Source: Nocardia colli
Lineage (GTDB): Bacteria; Actinomycetota; Actinomycetes; Mycobacteriales; Mycobacteriaceae
NCBI RefSeq assembly: GCF_008704205.1
Contig: NZ_VXLC01000008.1
Coordinates: forward strand, 310,001 to 374,000
Direction: 5' to 3'
Length of the DNA stretch: 64,000 bases
Shown here one piece after another: positions 61,384 through 64,000 of the stretch; within the stretch, counting starts at the first letter, position 1, and each line of letters starts with the position of its first letter. The position numbers and the translations under genes were made by a program. The notes beneath the pieces were generated by a model. The model was not told the origin of the DNA, did not search any database, and saw only the letters and a program-made list of their open reading frames with translations.

Positions 61384-62079
61384 ATGAAGCACCCTTCCGA
61401 CAGTGATGTCCTAGGCGAATTCCTGGTCAGCTCAAGATCATTGGCCGAGTATCGCGCGATATTCTCCCTCTCCGACGCCGATCTGCACGGCCGAATTCTC
61501 GACTGCCCCGGCGGCGCAGCGAGTTTCACGGCCGAGGCGAGTGCACTCGGCGCCCAGGTCACCGCCACCGATCCGGTCTACCGCCATCCACTCGATGACC
61601 TGCGCAGACTCGCGATTTCCGAGACCGATCGCGGAAGCGACTGGGCCACCGCGCATTCGGAAAGATACCGGTGGGATTGGTACGGCGGGCCGCGCCAGCA
61701 CCGCGAGATGCGGCACGCGGCGGCTCGTCGTTTCGGCGCCGATTTGCTCGCCAATCCTGGACGGTATGTCGCCGCCGAACTGCCGTCGCTCCCCTTTCCG
61801 GACGACAGCTTCGACCTGGCGCTCAGCTCCCACCTGCTGTTCACCTACGCCGACCGGCTCGACGCCGATTTCCACCTCGCCGCGCTGGTGGAGCTGGCTC
61901 GCGTCTGCGCGGGCGAGATCCGCGCCTATCCACTGGTCGACCACCTCGGTAATGCGCAGGACGACCTGGTCGCTTATCTCCGAAAGGAATTGGAAGACAA
62001 AGGTATTCGTACCGGTCTCCGCGAGATCAGTTACGAATTCCATCACGGGGCGAATACCGTGCTGGTGTTGCGACCCTGA
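61384..62079 (+). CDS. SAM-dependent methyltransferase-like protein
   Basis: A 231-residue Rossmann-like protein: motif I RILDCPGGAASFTAEASALGAQVTATDP and later FPDDSFDLALSSHLLFTYADRL. The substrate is unknown. It ends convergent with and one base from the EspG-like gene. Confidence 0.8.
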   Translation: MKHPSDSDVLGEFLVSSRSLAEYRAIFSLSDADLHGRILDCPGGAASFTAEASALGAQVTATDPVYRHPLDDLRRLAISETDRGSDWATAHSERYRWDWYGGPRQHREMRHAAARRFGADLLANPGRYVAAELPSLPFPDDSFDLALSSHLLFTYADRLDADFHLAALVELARVCAGEIRAYPLVDHLGNAQDDLVAYLRKELEDKGIRTGLREISYEFHHGANTVLVLRP

Positions 62080-62847
62080 TCACCAGCTGTGCGCCGCCGC
62101 GCGATAGGTGGTGTCGATGAGCGAGTGCAGTTGCCGCTGGATCTCCTCGGCCGAGCCCGGGACCAGGGTGAACTCGTCGTCACCGTGGTTGTGCAGCAGG
62201 TAGCGGCCGTCGGCGGGCAGGTAGTCCATCCAGTGGAAGCCGCGGCCGTCGGTGGTCGGCCTGCTGTCGATCGCGCCGCCCGCGAACACGCCGACCTCGC
62301 CCAGCCCGGAGCGGGGGCGGCGGACGATGCGGTTGAGTTGCTCGGTGTGCGACAGGCGGGTCGGGTGCTTGGCGTATTCGACCCTGGTCAAATCCGAGCG
62401 GCGGCCGCTGATCGTCGGGTATTTGCCCGGCGCGCAATTCGGCAGCTGCGCGGCGATCTGCGCGGGTAAAGCTTGCGGCGGGCAGCGGGTGAGCAGGATA
62501 TCGCGGCCGTATTCCTGTGTCGGGCCGGGCAATTGGACGGCGACCGTGGCGGCACGTCCGGTCATGCCCGCGTGCACGCGCACCACCTGATTGAAATCGC
62601 GGCCGAAGAAGCCGTGCACCTCGATCCGAACCTGCGGTTCCAGCAACACATTCAGCGCGTTGAACAAATCCGGGCTCGCGAAACCCGACAGCTGTCGCTG
62701 CGCATTCGCGCGCAGCCGCTGATAGTCCTCGTAGGCCTCGACACCTTCGATCGTGTAGCGCAGCGGATAAGGCAGACGGTCGCGGCCGAGCGCCTCCAGC
62801 GCCAGCTCGAACATCAAACCGTCCAGGCGCCAGCGGGATTCGTTCAT
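62080..62847 (-). CDS. espG: ESX secretion-associated protein EspG-like
   Basis: A 255-residue protein matching the EspG family in its opening (RWRLDGLMFELALEALGRDRLPYPL), middle (VRVHAGMTGRAATVAVQLPG) and end. EspG is a cytosolic chaperone that binds the tip of PE-PPE substrates for type VII secretion. Its ATG overlaps the stop of the WXG/PPE-like protein by four bases. Confidence 0.82.
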   Translation of the reverse strand: MNESRWRLDGLMFELALEALGRDRLPYPLRYTIEGVEAYEDYQRLRANAQRQLSGFASPDLFNALNVLLEPQVRIEVHGFFGRDFNQVVRVHAGMTGRAATVAVQLPGPTQEYGRDILLTRCPPQALPAQIAAQLPNCAPGKYPTISGRRSDLTRVEYAKHPTRLSHTEQLNRIVRRPRSGLGEVGVFAGGAIDSRPTTDGRGFHWMDYLPADGRYLLHNHGDDEFTLVPGSAEEIQRQLHSLIDTTYRAAAHSW

Positions 62848-63947
62848 CCGCCGATGACCCCGCCCGGTGGAAGCGCGGGCGGCTGCGTGCCCAGCAGTTC
62901 CGAACCACGGTCGTAGATCAGGTAGTCCGGGGTCTTGTGCTCCCCGTCCTCGTCCCCCTTGCCGCGGCCTGCGCCCGCACCCATGCCTGGAGCGCCGGCG
63001 GTGCCCGGTTTGCCGGACGACGCGGAACGGGCGGCGGTGGTGGCCGCGGTTGTCGAAGGGGTGCCCGCCTTGCCGGGAATGCTCTTGCCCGGAGCGGGGG
63101 TCGTCGAGCTCGGAGTACCCGGGGTGCGCGACGGCGAGCCGGGGAACGTCGTGGTGGGGTGGTTGTTCGAGGGAGTCGACGGGGTCGACGGCGTCTTCGT
63201 TTTACTCGGATCGTCGGTCGGCGTGTTCGCCGGCGTAGTCGAGGCCGGCGTCGTGTTCGTCGTCTTCTTGTCCGTGGTGTCGCTCGGATCCGTGCTGGCC
63301 GGCTGCGTCGACGGATCGACGGTGCTGTCCTGCTTCTTCGAATCGTCCGTCGTCTTCTTGTCCGTCGTGTCCGGCGACCCGCTCGGGTTGTTGCTGTTCG
63401 GACTACCCGGCTGATTCGAATTCGGATTGTTGTTCGGACCATCCGGGTTGTTCTTGTCCACGGTGCTGGTCGGCTCGGGGAGGATCGGAGTGATGCCGTC
63501 GACCTCGTTTACGCCGGGACGGTAGTACTCGGTCATCGCGAAGCGCGCGTTGCTCTCCGCTTCTTGGGCACGATAGGTCGGCCCTTTGATGACGTTCTGA
63601 CCAGGCAGCATGTCGATGAGCTTGTCGCCGGTGGTGTAGCTATCCGGCTTGGGCACAGAGCCTTTGGCTTGAGCCAGGTGGCCTTGCGTCAGATCCAAAC
63701 CGTGCCCGACCATTTGGAACGAGGCCGCGAGCTTCGTAAAGGTCTGGGCGAACTCACGTGTGGCGTCGATCGCACCGCTACCGGACTTACCGGTCCAATG
63801 CTCGGTTATGGACCTCTCGACACCCTTGGAGTACTCATCGACCGCGGTTCGGCCGTCCTTGGCCAGATTGCGCCAACCATCGGCTACGGTGTTGATCGCG
63901 TTCGAATCCACGCCTTGAAGCGCGTCGTAGATTGCCTGGTGAGACAT
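62844..63947 (-). CDS. WXG100/PPE-like type VII secretion substrate with disordered tail
   Basis: A 367-residue protein. The N-terminal 130 residues are a helical hairpin with a W-x-G (EHWTGKSGS), as in WXG100/PPE-like proteins. About 180 residues of Ser/Thr/Pro/Asn/Asp low complexity follow, then a Gly-rich stretch and a short conserved end PDYLIYDRGSELLG. It is cotranscribed with and likely the client of the EspG-like protein. ESX core genes are not in the window. Confidence 0.8.
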   Translation of the reverse strand: MSHQAIYDALQGVDSNAINTVADGWRNLAKDGRTAVDEYSKGVERSITEHWTGKSGSGAIDATREFAQTFTKLAASFQMVGHGLDLTQGHLAQAKGSVPKPDSYTTGDKLIDMLPGQNVIKGPTYRAQEAESNARFAMTEYYRPGVNEVDGITPILPEPTSTVDKNNPDGPNNNPNSNQPGSPNSNNPSGSPDTTDKKTTDDSKKQDSTVDPSTQPASTDPSDTTDKKTTNTTPASTTPANTPTDDPSKTKTPSTPSTPSNNHPTTTFPGSPSRTPGTPSSTTPAPGKSIPGKAGTPSTTAATTAARSASSGKPGTAGAPGMGAGAGRGKGDEDGEHKTPDYLIYDRGSELLGTQPPALPPGGVIGG

Positions 63948-64000
63948 GGTTTCGAAGGGGTCCTGCGCCGTGATGGCCCTACCTGCGAACGCGGCACTGC

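Noticed and set aside
1..64000. CRISPR arrays, tRNA genes, insertion sequences, prophage genes
   Set aside because: No spaced direct repeats, tRNA cloverleaf signatures, transposases, integrases or phage structural genes were recognised.

Overview
The window is high-GC actinobacterial DNA and most resembles Nocardia or a close mycolic-acid relative in the Mycobacteriales. The evidence is a complete mce operon, an EspG-like and WXG/PPE-like pair linked to type VII secretion, F420/FMN-type small enzymes, frequent GTG starts, and a right-hand block whose gene order follows Rv1329c-Rv1343c of Mycobacterium tuberculosis. No rRNA, tRNA, CRISPR array, prophage or insertion sequence was recognised.

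Left accessory part (1-10.5 kb): the 3' end of an unusual P450, a DUF418 membrane protein divergent from an OhrR-type MarR regulator, a second P450 divergent from a TetR regulator with a perfect palindrome between them, and two paralogous aminoglycoside-phosphotransferase-like kinases bracketing a two-component system and a Tat-exported short-chain dehydrogenase. A membrane protein with three Cys-containing repeats follows.

Mce block (10.6-19.1 kb, minus strand): yrbEA-yrbEB-mceABCDEF and one Mce-associated membrane protein, with nearly every junction overlapping. It should encode one lipid/sterol importer. A 439-base upstream region carries a perfect 17-base palindrome.

Middle (19.5-47.7 kb): mostly transport, redox and regulator genes in small divergent units. 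These include a ChaA-type antiporter, an FG-GAP propeller protein, a transglutaminase, a PhoU-like protein, a LysR/TDT transporter divergon with three half-sites, an ECF sigma factor, a FAD monooxygenase facing a GntR-TetR fusion regulator across a 32-base inverted repeat, a haloalkane-dehalogenase-like hydrolase, a likely ~300-nt non-coding RNA with its own promoter and terminator, an exported HNH nuclease, an ABC exporter, an MFS pump with a C-terminal winged-helix domain next to a PadR regulator, and a group-2 sigma factor gene broken by a one-base frameshift.

Conserved right part (47.8-62 kb): lprD-like, DUF3817, rdgB, rph, metallo-phosphodiesterase, rhomboid, cysM-cysO-mec, P1 peptidase, DUF2017, clpS, then pncB, pncA and dinG. 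murI, which lies in this block in M. tuberculosis, is not here. The window ends with a methyltransferase and the EspG/WXG-like pair.

The most distinctive unexplained signal is a family of three exactly 70-base near-perfect palindromes (35642, 36697, 49660), each within 1-9 bases of a minus-strand stop codon, with changes in one arm usually matched in the other.
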